64,000 nt of DNA from Pseudomonas serboccidentalis (GTDB taxonomy: Bacteria; Pseudomonadota; Gammaproteobacteria; Pseudomonadales; Pseudomonadaceae): contig NZ_CP101655.1 in assembly GCF_028830055.1 (NCBI RefSeq), forward strand, positions 5,073,037 to 5,137,036, written 5' to 3'. The translations under genes and the position numbers were made by a program. The notes beneath the pieces were generated by a model. The model had not been told where the DNA came from. It was given only the letters and a program-made list of their open reading frames with translations, and searched no databases. Shown in pieces: positions 45,122 to 53,786 of the stretch (position 1 is the stretch's first letter; every line of letters starts with the position of its first letter).

Positions 45122-48024
45122 GACAGCATCTCACCCGCCAGCAGGCCCGGGGTTTTAATAGAAGTTTTTGGTAGGGCTGGAGCAGGAAGCGTTGGCAACT
45201 TGCCCGCCTTGCTCGCCGCCCCCAAAATCCCCGAAGCACTCGGCAGCGCCGCACTCGCCAGTTTCGGCAACCCGGCCGCCCCGCCCTGCACCGCCCCCTT
45301 CACCTGCTGCGCCGTTTGCATCGCGCCTTGGGCGGTCTGCATGGCGCCCATGCCGGTCTGGGCCAGTTCCTTGCCCTTTTCCAGCATGTCCCAGTTCTTG
45401 TTCGGCAGGACCTGCGCAACCATCGCCTGCACCTGGCTCGGTACGTCTTCAGCGCTTGGCGGTTTCAGTGGCCATTCCGGTTTGCCGATGTAGCTGCCTT
45501 CACTCCAGGTGTCCGCCGGGTCCTTGCCGAACAGCACGCGCGCAGGCCCCGGGGCGGCGCCGGCGACGCTGGCGAAACCCTTGGCGTCGAGCTTGCCCTT
45601 GATGCTTTTGCCCAAGGCGTCGATCACTTCGTAATCGCCTTCCTTGATGCCCTGACGCCCGGCGTATTGGTTGAACAACTCCAGATTGCCCTTGCCCGGT
45701 TTCGGCGGTTCCGGGAACACGCCGGCCAGACTTTTCGCACCGGTGTAGGCGAAGTTCGCTGCGTGCGCGGTGTACGGGCCGCTGGTGGCGTGGGTGATGC
45801 CGCCGGCGTTGTAGGTGGTGGCGCTGCCGCCGCCCTGGATCACCAGTTCGGTTTTCGCGGTGATGGTGATGCGGTCGGCGTTGGCAGTGATGTTGAGTTT
45901 GGCCAGCAGGTTGATGCTGTCCTTCAGCGCACGCACGTCGATGTCGCCGGACGCGGCTACCAGACGCCAACCCATGCTTTGCACGAACAGGCGCATGCCG
46001 CGACTGGCACTGGCGAGCAGGCGTTTGCCGATGGAAAAACTGGTGTGCCCGGTGCTGCTCAGCGCCAGGTGTTCGCCGGTGGCGATGTGGCTGGAGCGCG
46101 GTGTGGTCAGGGCTATGCCGGCAGGGCTGGCGAGCACCAGATGCGGCTCGGTGAATTCCGGAAATTCGTTGGCAGTCATGTTCGCCGGGCCAGAGCCGAG
46201 CACACCTTGATGCTGCGCGTGCAGAGCCTTGGCGACGTCGTCCTGATCACCGGCCTCCTGCGCTTGTAGCTCTTTGGCCTGGGTGGCGAAACCGTCCTGC
46301 TGATCGCTCGCGGTGGCGAGACGTTCAGCGGTTTCCGGCAGGTCCTTGTGGTGCTTCGATTCGTTCGGACGCGGCTCGGTGGTGATCAGCAGGCCGGCGC
46401 CGGCCCGCACCGCGCCGTGGCGATCGGTTCTTAACTCAAAACCTTCACCGCGTGGCTGCCCGCCGCTCGGGCGCGGATGGGTCAGGTAGCCGAGGTTGAT
46501 CGCACTGGCGCCGTGATCACTGCGCAGCGCGATGCTGATCTCGCTGGTGGTGTCGTCGATACGCAGTTCGTTGGCGCGGCTGCCCTTGTATTCCTTGCTT
46601 TTTACCGTGGCGAGGGTCTTGAAGTCCGGCAGCTTGTACGGCGGCAGATTCGCGCCGTGGTACAGGCAACCGGTGATCAAGGGCTGATCGGGATCGCCTT
46701 CGAGGAAGGTGATCAACACCTCCATGCCGACCCGCGGAATGTTGATCGCGCCAAAGGTTTCCGCGGCCCAGTTTGAGGCCACGCGCATCCAGCAACTGGT
46801 CTTGTCGTCGTGCTCGCCTTCACGATCCCAGAAGAACTGCACCTTCACCCGACCGTACTGGTCGCAGTAGATCTCTTCGCCCTCAGGGCCGCAGACCACG
46901 GCGCTCTGGGTGCCGAGCACTTTCGGTTTCGGGTGATCGAGCGGCGGACGGTACGGCACGTCCCACGGGATCGCATTGAAGCGGTTGCGATAGCCCTGGT
47001 GGAAATCGTCCTTGTTGTCGGTGGTGTCGCTGGTCACCGACTCTTCAAGCACTTGCGGCTGTTTGCCTTCGTGGAAGATCTCGGTGAGCAGCCACAGGTC
47101 GTTCCACGTCGGGTTGGCGTGTTCGGTCAGGGCGAGGAAATGCCCGCTGACCAGAATCGGCTGATCGCTGTTGCCCTCGGCCAGTCGATAGTCCGTGCGA
47201 TGGCGTTCCAGTGCACGGTTGGCCAGGTGTTTGCCGCGCTCGCGATCAACGAAACGCCCCGGGTAATCGTAATCTTCCAGATCCGGCTGGGCGCTGCTCT
47301 TGGCGTCGCTTTCCAGCTCGATCTTCGGTTTGACGAAGTCGTAATCGCGGCGCGTGGTGCGGCTGGTGCGGGTTGCCAGACGCAGGCCGAAACGCTTGAC
47401 TACCGGTTGATCGGCGACCAGCCCGGAGTCCTGCTGATAGGCCACTGGCGCCAGTTTCGGGAACACCGTCTGGTCATCGCCGAACATCAGTTTGTGGCCG
47501 CTGGAGGTGTGCTGGAAGTGGTAGTGAATCCCCTCTTCCTCGCACAGGCGCTGGACGAAATGCAGATCGCTTTCGTCGTACTGCACGCAGTAGATGCGCT
47601 CCGGATAGATCGCGCTCAACTGGAAGTGATAGTCGCTGGCGAGGATGCCGTGTTCTTCCAGCACCTTGCTGATGATCTGCTGTACGGTCATCTGCTGGAA
47701 GATGCGCTGATTGACCCGATGCGCGAGGTACGACAGCTGCGGGCGCAGGGAGATTTTGTAGCGGGTCAGGCGCTTGCCGGCCTCGCCCTGGGCGATGCTG
47801 TAGATCAGCCCGTGAATCCCCGTGCCGCTGGGCGACAGCTGCAGGAACGCGAGTTTGTGCAGCAGGCTTTCGAGGTTGATCGAGGCCTTCTCACTGACCA
47901 GTTCCAGTTCGAATTCGAAGGGGGTGTTGAGCGCCTCTTTCCCGGTGAACGACAGCACCTGGAAATCGCTGTCCGCGCCATCGATGGTCAGATTGAAATG
48001 AGGCTGATTGGCCGGTGAGAACAT
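45118..48024 (-). CDS. vgrG: T6SS spike protein VgrG (VgrG1/TssI type)
   Basis: A 968-residue VgrG. The gp27-like start (FNLTIDGADSDFQVLSFTGKEALNTPFEFELELVSE) and gp5/OB region (QYGRVKVQFFWDREGEHDDKTSCWMRVASNWAAETFGAINIPRVGMEVLITFLEGDPDQPLITGCLYH) are followed by a DUF2345 beta-prism. Beyond it is an extension of roughly 200 residues ending in an Ala/Gln/Gly-rich stretch (GMGAMQTAQGAMQTAQQVKGAVQGG), probably an adaptor for its cargo. ATG 48024 follows GAGGAAC; the open frame to 48084 is non-coding in character. Coupled to Rhs2 downstream and 128 bases after hcp. Confidence 0.95.
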   Translation of the reverse strand: MFSPANQPHFNLTIDGADSDFQVLSFTGKEALNTPFEFELELVSEKASINLESLLHKLAFLQLSPSGTGIHGLIYSIAQGEAGKRLTRYKISLRPQLSYLAHRVNQRIFQQMTVQQIISKVLEEHGILASDYHFQLSAIYPERIYCVQYDESDLHFVQRLCEEEGIHYHFQHTSSGHKLMFGDDQTVFPKLAPVAYQQDSGLVADQPVVKRFGLRLATRTSRTTRRDYDFVKPKIELESDAKSSAQPDLEDYDYPGRFVDRERGKHLANRALERHRTDYRLAEGNSDQPILVSGHFLALTEHANPTWNDLWLLTEIFHEGKQPQVLEESVTSDTTDNKDDFHQGYRNRFNAIPWDVPYRPPLDHPKPKVLGTQSAVVCGPEGEEIYCDQYGRVKVQFFWDREGEHDDKTSCWMRVASNWAAETFGAINIPRVGMEVLITFLEGDPDQPLITGCLYHGANLPPYKLPDFKTLATVKSKEYKGSRANELRIDDTTSEISIALRSDHGASAINLGYLTHPRPSGGQPRGEGFELRTDRHGAVRAGAGLLITTEPRPNESKHHKDLPETAERLATASDQQDGFATQAKELQAQEAGDQDDVAKALHAQHQGVLGSGPANMTANEFPEFTEPHLVLASPAGIALTTPRSSHIATGEHLALSSTGHTSFSIGKRLLASASRGMRLFVQSMGWRLVAASGDIDVRALKDSINLLAKLNITANADRITITAKTELVIQGGGSATTYNAGGITHATSGPYTAHAANFAYTGAKSLAGVFPEPPKPGKGNLELFNQYAGRQGIKEGDYEVIDALGKSIKGKLDAKGFASVAGAAPGPARVLFGKDPADTWSEGSYIGKPEWPLKPPSAEDVPSQVQAMVAQVLPNKNWDMLEKGKELAQTGMGAMQTAQGAMQTAQQVKGAVQGGAAGLPKLASAALPSASGILGAASKAGKLPTLPAPALPKTSIKTPGLLAGEMLS

Positions 48025-48152
48025 CCCTTGTTCCTCGCGCAATGCTGCGACGGGCGCCGGTTCCGTGGAGCGTGGCGCACGCAAAAAATTCTGTAGGTCA
48101 AAGCCGCCCCGGTCAGCCGCACTGGCCGGGGCAGTACAACAATCAGTCGCGA

Positions 48153-48668
48153 TTAAACGACTGGAGCACGCCAGTCATCGGAACCCGAAGTACCGGATAC
48201 TTCGTGGGTCCAGGTGATTTTGCGGTAGGTGAACTGCACTTCTTCCAGGTGGGTGAAGTGCGCGTTGCCTGGATCCTGGCAGTTGTGCATTTTGTTGTTG
48301 ATGGCGACGATGATCGCGTCTTCCAGTTTGGTGGTGTAGTAGTGCTCTTGAGTACCTTGAGCCGAAGTACGGTACCACTGGATAACGATTTCGCTCATGC
48401 GCTCGCCGGAAGTCAGTGCCGCTTGCAGCAGTGGCGAAGCCTTGTCGTAGACCTTGGTGATCACCACTGGTTTGTGCACGCGCTGACCGGTTGGCTGACC
48501 GGATTGCGGGTCACGCGGGATGATCACGTCGTGGGTGAATGCCTGAACCATGACCTGGTCTTCGTGACCTTCCTGGAAGGTGTTGCCCACGGAGTCGGCG
48601 GTGAACGCGCCGGCAGTGATCAGACCTTGTTTTTCGCCAGTGACGGACATGTACGCTGGTGTTGCCAT
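48153..48668 (-). CDS. hcp: T6SS tube protein Hcp (TssD)
   Basis: A 171-residue Hcp, beginning MATPAYMSVTGEKQGLITAGAFTADSVGNTFQEGHEDQVMVQAFTHDVIIPRDPQSGQPTGQRVHKPVVITKVYDKASPLL, the typical hexamer-forming sequence. An AAGGAGAG ribosome site lies ahead of the ATG. First gene of the leftward hcp-vgrG-rhs island. Upstream are a sigma54-like promoter element and three palindromes. No sheath, baseplate or ClpV genes are in the window, so it must depend on a T6SS encoded elsewhere. Confidence 0.96.
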   Translation of the reverse strand: MATPAYMSVTGEKQGLITAGAFTADSVGNTFQEGHEDQVMVQAFTHDVIIPRDPQSGQPTGQRVHKPVVITKVYDKASPLLQAALTSGERMSEIVIQWYRTSAQGTQEHYYTTKLEDAIIVAINNKMHNCQDPGNAHFTHLEEVQFTYRKITWTHEVSGTSGSDDWRAPVV

Positions 48669-48737
48669 GGGGATGCTCTCCTTGCTTGAAAAAACACACC
48701 GACAGGCACCATTGCCCGTCCGGGTGTCTGCTCAGAT

Positions 48738-48753
48738 ATCAAAATCCATGCCA
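48738..48753 (-). promoter_or_regulatory. Candidate sigma54 (-24/-12) promoter of the hcp island
   Basis: On the minus strand TGGCAT-N5-TTGAT, against the sigma54 consensus TGGCAC-N5-TTGCW. The -24 GG is present; the -12 has GA rather than GC. It lies 70 bases before the hcp ATG. Supported by palindromes at the right upstream distance. Confidence 0.4.
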
Positions 48754-48838
48754 GCCATCATCTAGCTATTACCGATCAAGGATTTAGCGACCATGTCTTC
48801 GCGCTCTAACGCTTTAAACGTCGATAAACAGAAAAAAG

Positions 48839-48961
48839 TGCGCAAGAAGTTGCGCAGTACTGTGCAACTTCTTGCGCACTTGGCTGGAGGGCACGGTTTA
48901 TAAGGGTTTGAAGGGCGTTCTCGGGTGAAATCCGCGAAACAACTGCGCAACTTTTTGCGCA
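48839..48961. promoter_or_regulatory. Three 18-bp palindromes upstream of hcp (enhancer-like)
   Basis: TGCGCAA-N4-TTGCGCA occurs at 48839-48856 and 48944-48961 with perfect arms, and at 48861-48878 with one change (TGTGCAA). The first two are 22 bp apart, two helical turns. They lie about 86-223 bp upstream of the sigma54-like element and between hcp and mug. The 48944 copy could instead act as a mug terminator hairpin, and the pair at 48839/48861 also forms a long perfect hairpin. Confidence 0.6.
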
Positions 48962-48971
48962 GTTGCGATGT

Positions 48972-49493
48972 TTAGATTTTCGGCTCTGACGCCGCCACTT
49001 GCAGTTGACGATAAGCGTCCACCAGTTGCTGAAGATTGAACGCGAGATTCCTGCCGCTCGGGTTCGGCAACACCCACACCTGCGCGCCGCCAAAGGTCTT
49101 TGCCTGCGGTCCCCACGCCACGACTTTCTGCCCCGACAACGCGGCATACGCAGGCTTGCCCAGAAACGCCACATAGCGCGGCGCATAGCGGGTGATCTTC
49201 TGTTCAAAGCCCATGGCCGCTGCGGCGAACTCCGCCACCGCCAACTGATCCGCCCGCGCCGTCGGCCGCTCGACCACCGCCGTCAACCCGCAGCCAAATT
49301 GCACAAGGCTGCGATCATCCTCCGCCTGCACTTCATGCGGCGTGAACCCGGCCAGGTGCAAGGTGCGCCAGAAGCGATTACTGCGCCCGGCAAAATGATG
49401 CCCTTGCGATGCCGCGAGCAAGCCCGGATTGATCCCACAGAACACCACCGAAAGCCCCGGCACCAGAATGTCCTCAAGTCCTTCACCCGCCAT
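48972..49493 (-). CDS. mug: G/U mismatch-specific DNA glycosylase (Mug family)
   Basis: A 173-residue uracil-DNA glycosylase-superfamily protein. The catalytic-loop motif is GINPGLLAASQGHHFAGRSNRFW, with Asn of GINPG as in Mug/TDG, and the DNA-intercalation loop motif LPNPSGRN is near the C terminus. It removes U, and T or etheno-C in some species, opposite G. ATG 49493 has AGGGAGGG upstream; in-frame starts exist to 49538. Confidence 0.9.
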   Translation of the reverse strand: MAGEGLEDILVPGLSVVFCGINPGLLAASQGHHFAGRSNRFWRTLHLAGFTPHEVQAEDDRSLVQFGCGLTAVVERPTARADQLAVAEFAAAAMGFEQKITRYAPRYVAFLGKPAYAALSGQKVVAWGPQAKTFGGAQVWVLPNPSGRNLAFNLQQLVDAYRQLQVAASEPKI

Positions 49494-49578
49494 GCACCCT
49501 CCCTCGCTCGCAAACATTTGCAATACCCCCCACAGCAAACTCTAGAATGGCAGCCCCATCCACAGAGACAACAACACG

Positions 49579-50523
49579 ATGGACGTTATTCAGACCCTGC
49601 GCTGCTTCGTCACCGTCGCCCAGAGCGGCAGCTTCACCGCCGCAGCCGATGTGCTCGACACCACCACGACCAACGTGTCCAAAGCCGTCTCCAGCCTCGA
49701 AGCCCGGTTGCACACGCGCCTGATCAACCGCACCACCCGCCGCCTCGCCTTGACCGAAGCCGGCGTGCGTTATTTGCAGCGCGCCGAAAGAATCCTCGAT
49801 GACCTGCGCGAAGCCGATGAAGAAGCCGGCACCGCCCAGACCCTGCCGGTCGGGCGCCTGAAGATCCACGCCATGGCTGCGATCGGCAACCACTACGTGA
49901 TCAACGCCATCGCCCGCTACCGCGAGATTCACCCCTCGGTGATGTTCGACCTGAACCTGAGCAATCGCCTGCCCGACCTGATCGAAGAAAGCTACGACAT
50001 GTCCATCGTTCTTGCCCGCGACCTGCCCGATTCCGGCTTCGTCGCGCAACGCCTGGGCACCACCTACAGCATCCTTTGCGCCTCGCCGAGCTACCTCGCC
50101 AAACGCGGCCACCCCGCCACACCCGCCGACCTCAGCGCGCACGACTGCCTGCGCATCGTCAACACGGTGATGCCCGCAGAAAACTGGGTGTTCGAAGGGC
50201 CACAAGGCATGGAAACGCAGAATATCCCGGACTCGCCTTTCCACATCAACACCGCCGACGGCATGGCCACGGCGATCAGAAATGGCATGGGCATCGGCAT
50301 TCAGCCGCTGGCATCAGCCGTCGAAGGATTGGAGGGAGGCACTTTGGTGCGGGTCCTGCCGGAGTACCGCCTGGAGGAATACAACCTGTTCGCGATCTAC
50401 CCGTCGCGCAAATTCGTCGACGCCAAAATCAAGACCTGGGTGGAGTTCCTGAAAACCGCCATCCCACAACTGCTGGCGTCCGATGAGGACACGGCCGGCG
50501 CCAGACAACTCGCCAACGCTTAG
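49579..50523 (+). CDS. LysR-family transcriptional regulator
   Basis: A 314-residue LTTR. The N-terminal winged helix is MDVIQTLRCFVTVAQSGSFTAAADVLDTTTTNVSKAVSSLEARLHTRLINRTTRRLALTEAG; the effector domain starts GRLKIHAMAAIGNHYVINAIARYREIHPSVMFDL. It is divergent from mug with no obvious metabolic partner, so no target is suggested. Confidence 0.9.
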   Translation: MDVIQTLRCFVTVAQSGSFTAAADVLDTTTTNVSKAVSSLEARLHTRLINRTTRRLALTEAGVRYLQRAERILDDLREADEEAGTAQTLPVGRLKIHAMAAIGNHYVINAIARYREIHPSVMFDLNLSNRLPDLIEESYDMSIVLARDLPDSGFVAQRLGTTYSILCASPSYLAKRGHPATPADLSAHDCLRIVNTVMPAENWVFEGPQGMETQNIPDSPFHINTADGMATAIRNGMGIGIQPLASAVEGLEGGTLVRVLPEYRLEEYNLFAIYPSRKFVDAKIKTWVEFLKTAIPQLLASDEDTAGARQLANA

Positions 50524-50567
50524 TGCCGCAGACCTGGAGTGTCGACCCTCCAGCGCCTGCACCGACA

Positions 50568-50825
50568 TCAACCGTTGGAACAACCGCTGCCCATCACCAG
50601 GTATTGCACGACATGCCGCGCACCGTTCGAGTCGTCATAAGTCATCTGCGCAGGCACCACGCCGCACTGCTCACTGGTGTCAGAGATCGAGATCACATGA
50701 GCGATGTCGAGTTGAGTCGCATAGTTATAGACCTCTACCTCGGGGCTGGCAGGTGCGTCAGCAGCAAACGCCTGCGCACCGATACCGCCCAGGACCAGAA
50801 GAAGAGCGATTTTTGAAAGCTTCAT
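50568..50825 (-). CDS. DUF2790 small exported protein
   Basis: An 85-residue protein with signal peptide MKLSKIALLLVLGGIGAQAFA. The mature part shows the Pseudomonas DUF2790 pattern VEVYNYATQLDIAHVISISDTSEQCGVVPAQMTYDDSNGARHVVQYLVMGSGCSNG, with two Cys that may form a disulfide. Function unknown; several copies per Pseudomonas genome are usual. ATG 50825 begins the signal peptide, three codons inside the longest frame. Confidence 0.9.
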   Translation of the reverse strand: MKLSKIALLLVLGGIGAQAFAADAPASPEVEVYNYATQLDIAHVISISDTSEQCGVVPAQMTYDDSNGARHVVQYLVMGSGCSNG

Positions 50826-50971
50826 GATGTTCACCGTCTTGTGAGGAACCGTGTTGGGTCACGGGTTGCAGACGATGTTAGGGGTTGAAGCGCACGGCAA
50901 AAATCGGTCGGCTGGACAAACACTGTGTCCAAAATGGTGATGAATAAAACCTGCACACCGTGGACACCCAA

Positions 50972-51060
50972 TTCGCGAGCAAGCTCGCTCCCACAGGTTT
51001 TGTGTCCGACACTGCATTCGTGAACGCCGCAAAACCAATGTGTGCGAGCCTGCTCGCGAA
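50972..51060. repeat. REP/BIME-type inverted repeat
   Basis: TTCGCGAGCAAGCTCGCTCCCACA near 50972 and its imperfect complement (TGTGCGAGCCTGCTCGCGAA, 51041-51060) form a paired REP downstream of the MFS gene. The rest of the region 50826-51091 shows no gene. Confidence 0.8.
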
Positions 51061-51091
51061 AGCGCCAGCCCAGTCACTGATGATGCAGAAA

Positions 51092-52288
51092 CTACCGCGC
51101 CCCACGCGCCCCAGGCCTGAAGCCATGCACCCGCGCCCACCACGCAATCGCAAATCCCACACCCACCAACACCACCATCGCCCACGGAAACGAGGCAACA
51201 CCCCATTTGTCCAGCAACACCCCACCGACCACCCCGCTGCCGGCAATCGCGCTGTTCCATGCCACTACATTCAGCGATAACGCCACATCGGCGCCGTCCC
51301 CTGCCGCGTCCGCCAACGCCGTTTGCAACAACGTCGCCGCGCCGCCGAAGCTCAGTCCCCACACCGCTACACCGACGTAGATCACTTCCGGCACGCGCCC
51401 CAGCAAACCCAGTACCACGCACACTGCCGCAAACGTCGCGAGGCTCACCAACACCGTCTTGCGCAGCAGCGGCTCCACCAGTTTCGCGGTCAGCCAGATC
51501 CCCGCCAGCGCGGCGATGCCAAAGACCAGCAACACCAGATCCACGCGATCCTGTAGCCCTGCCGGTGCCACGAACGGCGCGATGTAGGTGTAGAGAATGT
51601 TGTGCGCCAGCATCCAGCTGATCACCACCGCCAGCACCGGTCGAACACCCGGCGTCGTCAACACGCTGCGCAGTGACATGCGCTGATGCGCAGGTTGCGG
51701 CGGATAGTCCGGCACCTTCACCAACACCCAGACGATCAATATCAAGGTCATGGCCGACATGATGCCGAACGTCGTCCGCCAGCCCACAAGCCCGCCCAGC
51801 CAGGTACCGAGCGGCACACCCAGCGACAGGGCAATCGGCGTACCGACCATGGCCAGCGCCAACGCCTTGCCCTGTTGATCGGGTTCGACCATGCGCCGGG
51901 CATAACCGGCCAGCAGACTCCAGGCCAACCCCGCCGAAACTCCCGCGAAGAACCTTGCCACCAGCGTCACCCCATAGTGGGATGACAACGCCGTGATCGA
52001 ATTGAACAGCAGGAATCCCACAACGGTCAGCAGCAACACATTGCGCCGACGCCAGCCGCGCGTCGCAATGGTCATGGGTATGACCGCCAGCACCGAACCC
52101 AACGCATACGCGGTGACCATTTGGCCGGCCATCGACGGCGAAATCTCCAGGCCTTCGCTGATCAGAGGTAACAGGCCCGCAGGCAGCGTTTCAGTGACAA
52201 TACAGATGAACCCGGTCATCGCCAGCGCCAGCAATGCGCCGACGGGCAGGCGTTTGGGCGCTGCCGATAAAGTGATTGAAGGTGTCAC
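51092..52288 (-). CDS. MFS transporter, DHA1-type efflux (sugar/arabinose-efflux-like)
   Basis: A 398-residue protein with 12 expected membrane helices. The DHA1 features are TETLPAGLLPLISEGLEISPSMAGQMVTAYALGSVLAVIPM at the N terminus, RFFAGVSAGLAWSLLAGYARRMV (motif C-like region), and GTPIALSLGVPLGTWLGGLVGWRTTFG. The start is GTG 52288 with AGGAG seven bases ahead. It is divergent from a TetR gene, with two inverted 17-bp boxes between them, so it is probably repressed by that regulator. Confidence 0.9.
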   Translation of the reverse strand: MTPSITLSAAPKRLPVGALLALAMTGFICIVTETLPAGLLPLISEGLEISPSMAGQMVTAYALGSVLAVIPMTIATRGWRRRNVLLLTVVGFLLFNSITALSSHYGVTLVARFFAGVSAGLAWSLLAGYARRMVEPDQQGKALALAMVGTPIALSLGVPLGTWLGGLVGWRTTFGIMSAMTLILIVWVLVKVPDYPPQPAHQRMSLRSVLTTPGVRPVLAVVISWMLAHNILYTYIAPFVAPAGLQDRVDLVLLVFGIAALAGIWLTAKLVEPLLRKTVLVSLATFAAVCVVLGLLGRVPEVIYVGVAVWGLSFGGAATLLQTALADAAGDGADVALSLNVVAWNSAIAGSGVVGGVLLDKWGVASFPWAMVVLVGVGFAIAWWARVHGFRPGARGAR

Positions 52289-52318
52289 GGGAAGCTCCTT
52301 GAGCAGAGAAATTCAGAC

Positions 52319-52395
52319 TTAGATACCGATCGATATAAAATACTGGCGGCAGGTCCCGCTCGTTGTCAACGACTTATGTATCGACTAGTATCTAA
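52319..52395. promoter_or_regulatory. Paired operator boxes between MFS and TetR genes
   Basis: The 17-base box at 52319-52335 (reading TTAGATAC on plus) recurs in inverse orientation at 52379-52395 (ending GTATCTAA) with three differences. The first also contains the near-palindrome ATACCGATCGATAT. Placement between divergent starts fits TetR binding to both promoters. Confidence 0.6.
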
Positions 52396-52419
52396 ATCAT
52401 CTTTTCGAGGAGTTCCGAT

Positions 52420-53034
52420 ATGGCGAGAATGGGCCGCCCCCGCGCTTTCGACCGCGACGACGCCGTCGATCAGGCCATGCAACTGTTCTGGCAACACGGC
52501 TACGACTCCACTTCCCTCGCCTTGTTGAAGGCGGAACTGGGTGGCGGCATTTCCGCGCCGAGCTTCTACGCCGCGTTCGGCTCCAAGGAAGCCCTGTTCG
52601 ATGAATGCGTGCAGCGTTACCTGGCAACCTTCGCCCAGGTCACCGAATGCCTGTGGGATGAAACCCTGCCACCGCGCCAAGCCATCGAAACCGCCCTGCG
52701 CCAGTCCGCACGCATGCAGTGCGACGACGGCCACCCCAAGGGCTGCATGGTCACCCTCGGCGTCATGAGCGCGCCAGGCCCGGAGAATGCCCGCGTGGTC
52801 GAAGCCCTCACCCAGTCCCGCGCCCGCACTCGAGCGGGGATTGTGGCGTGTGTCGAGCGTGGGATTCGCGAGGGTCAGCTACCCGAGCGGACTGACGCCG
52901 TCGCGATGGCGACCGTGTTTGACAGCTTTCTGCAGGGGATTTCCATACTGGCGCGGGATAACACCGCGCTTGCGGTGATTGATGCGGCGATCAGTCAGGT
53001 GATGTTGGCGTGGGACATTACTGCCTCACCCTGA
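52420..53034 (+). CDS. TetR-family regulator divergent from MFS transporter
   Basis: A 204-residue repressor of the AcrR-like group with start GRPRAFDRDDAVDQAMQLFWQHGYDSTSLALLKAELGGGISAPSFYAAFGSKEALFDECVQRYL. The C-terminal domain has GCMVTLGVMSAPGPEN and an IREGQLPERTDAVAMATVFDSFLQGIS helix region. CGAGGAG precedes the ATG. Likely a local regulator of the MFS pump. Confidence 0.9.
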   Translation: MARMGRPRAFDRDDAVDQAMQLFWQHGYDSTSLALLKAELGGGISAPSFYAAFGSKEALFDECVQRYLATFAQVTECLWDETLPPRQAIETALRQSARMQCDDGHPKGCMVTLGVMSAPGPENARVVEALTQSRARTRAGIVACVERGIREGQLPERTDAVAMATVFDSFLQGISILARDNTALAVIDAAISQVMLAWDITASP

Positions 53035-53131
53035 ACATTGGCTTCAACAACGAAGTTTCTGATGGTGAAGTCAATCAGATTTTTTTCATCAGGCCGCGAT
53101 GAACACGAGATGGGGGGTCATCACAGATCCA

Positions 53132-53220
53132 ATGTAGGAGTGAGCCTGCTCGCGATAGCGGTGTGTCAGACAACGGAAATGTCAGAGACATACCGCTATC
53201 GCGAGCAGGCTCACTCCTGC
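53132..53220. repeat. REP/BIME-type inverted repeat
   Basis: TGTAGGAGTGAGCCTGCTCGCG at 53132 and CGCGAGCAGGCTCACTCCTGCA ending at 53220 are near-perfect complements, extended inward by ATAGCGGT/ACCGCTAT. The rest of 53035-53309 shows no gene. Confidence 0.9.
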
Positions 53221-53309
53221 AGGGTTCGGTGATGAATGTGGGGTTCTCGATTGAAGGCAATCCCGTCCATAATCCCCTCCCCCAAATGGACCGAAACAGG
53301 ACGTGTGAA

Positions 53310-53786
53310 ATGGACACCACTCAATGGCTTGAGTTGTTCGAACGAGCTTTTCGCGGCATGGAGAAGAACCTTGAGCAAGTGCTGCAACTCAACAGTTGCC
53401 GCGAACACTGGATTCAGGCGCAAATCAGCCTTCAAGCCTGGTTCGAAGACGAGGTCGAGATCTGGACAGACCTGCCAATAGGCGATCGACGCAAAGCCGA
53501 TCTGTACTCATTGGACGACAACGGCGCAACAAGGATGGTCGCCGAAATCAAATGCCTGGGCGATGTCTCGCAGGCCAAGTGCCTGGAAGGCGATTGGTCG
53601 GTGCGGTCCGATGTCGACCGGTTGCGCTCTTTCGAATGTCCGACCCGTCTGTTCGTTCTGGTCATCGCCAAAGGCGAGCGCGAAACCAACACCGGACGCC
53701 GCCTTCGCGAAGATGAATGGGTGGATGGCCGGACCTGCGTCAGTGTCGATCTGAAATTTGCTCTGGTCCGGATGTGGGCGTTGTAA
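53310..53786 (+). CDS. Uncharacterised protein with PD-(D/E)XK-like signature
   Basis: A 158-residue cytoplasmic protein. After a helical N terminus (MDTTQWLELFERAFRGMEKNLEQVLQLN), the stretch RRKADLYSLDDNGATRMVAEIKCLGDVS has the D...EIK spacing of a PD-(D/E)XK nuclease core. I do not recognise the family. The ATG at 53310 was chosen because the frame upstream runs through the REP repeat. It stands alone between REP-type sequences. Nuclease activity is a guess from the motif. Confidence 0.7.
   Translation: MDTTQWLELFERAFRGMEKNLEQVLQLNSCREHWIQAQISLQAWFEDEVEIWTDLPIGDRRKADLYSLDDNGATRMVAEIKCLGDVSQAKCLEGDWSVRSDVDRLRSFECPTRLFVLVIAKGERETNTGRRLREDEWVDGRTCVSVDLKFALVRMWAL

Noticed and set aside
48762..48950. 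Short minus-strand frames upstream of hcp
   Set aside because: They cross the palindromes and show no coding character; the region is better explained as regulatory.
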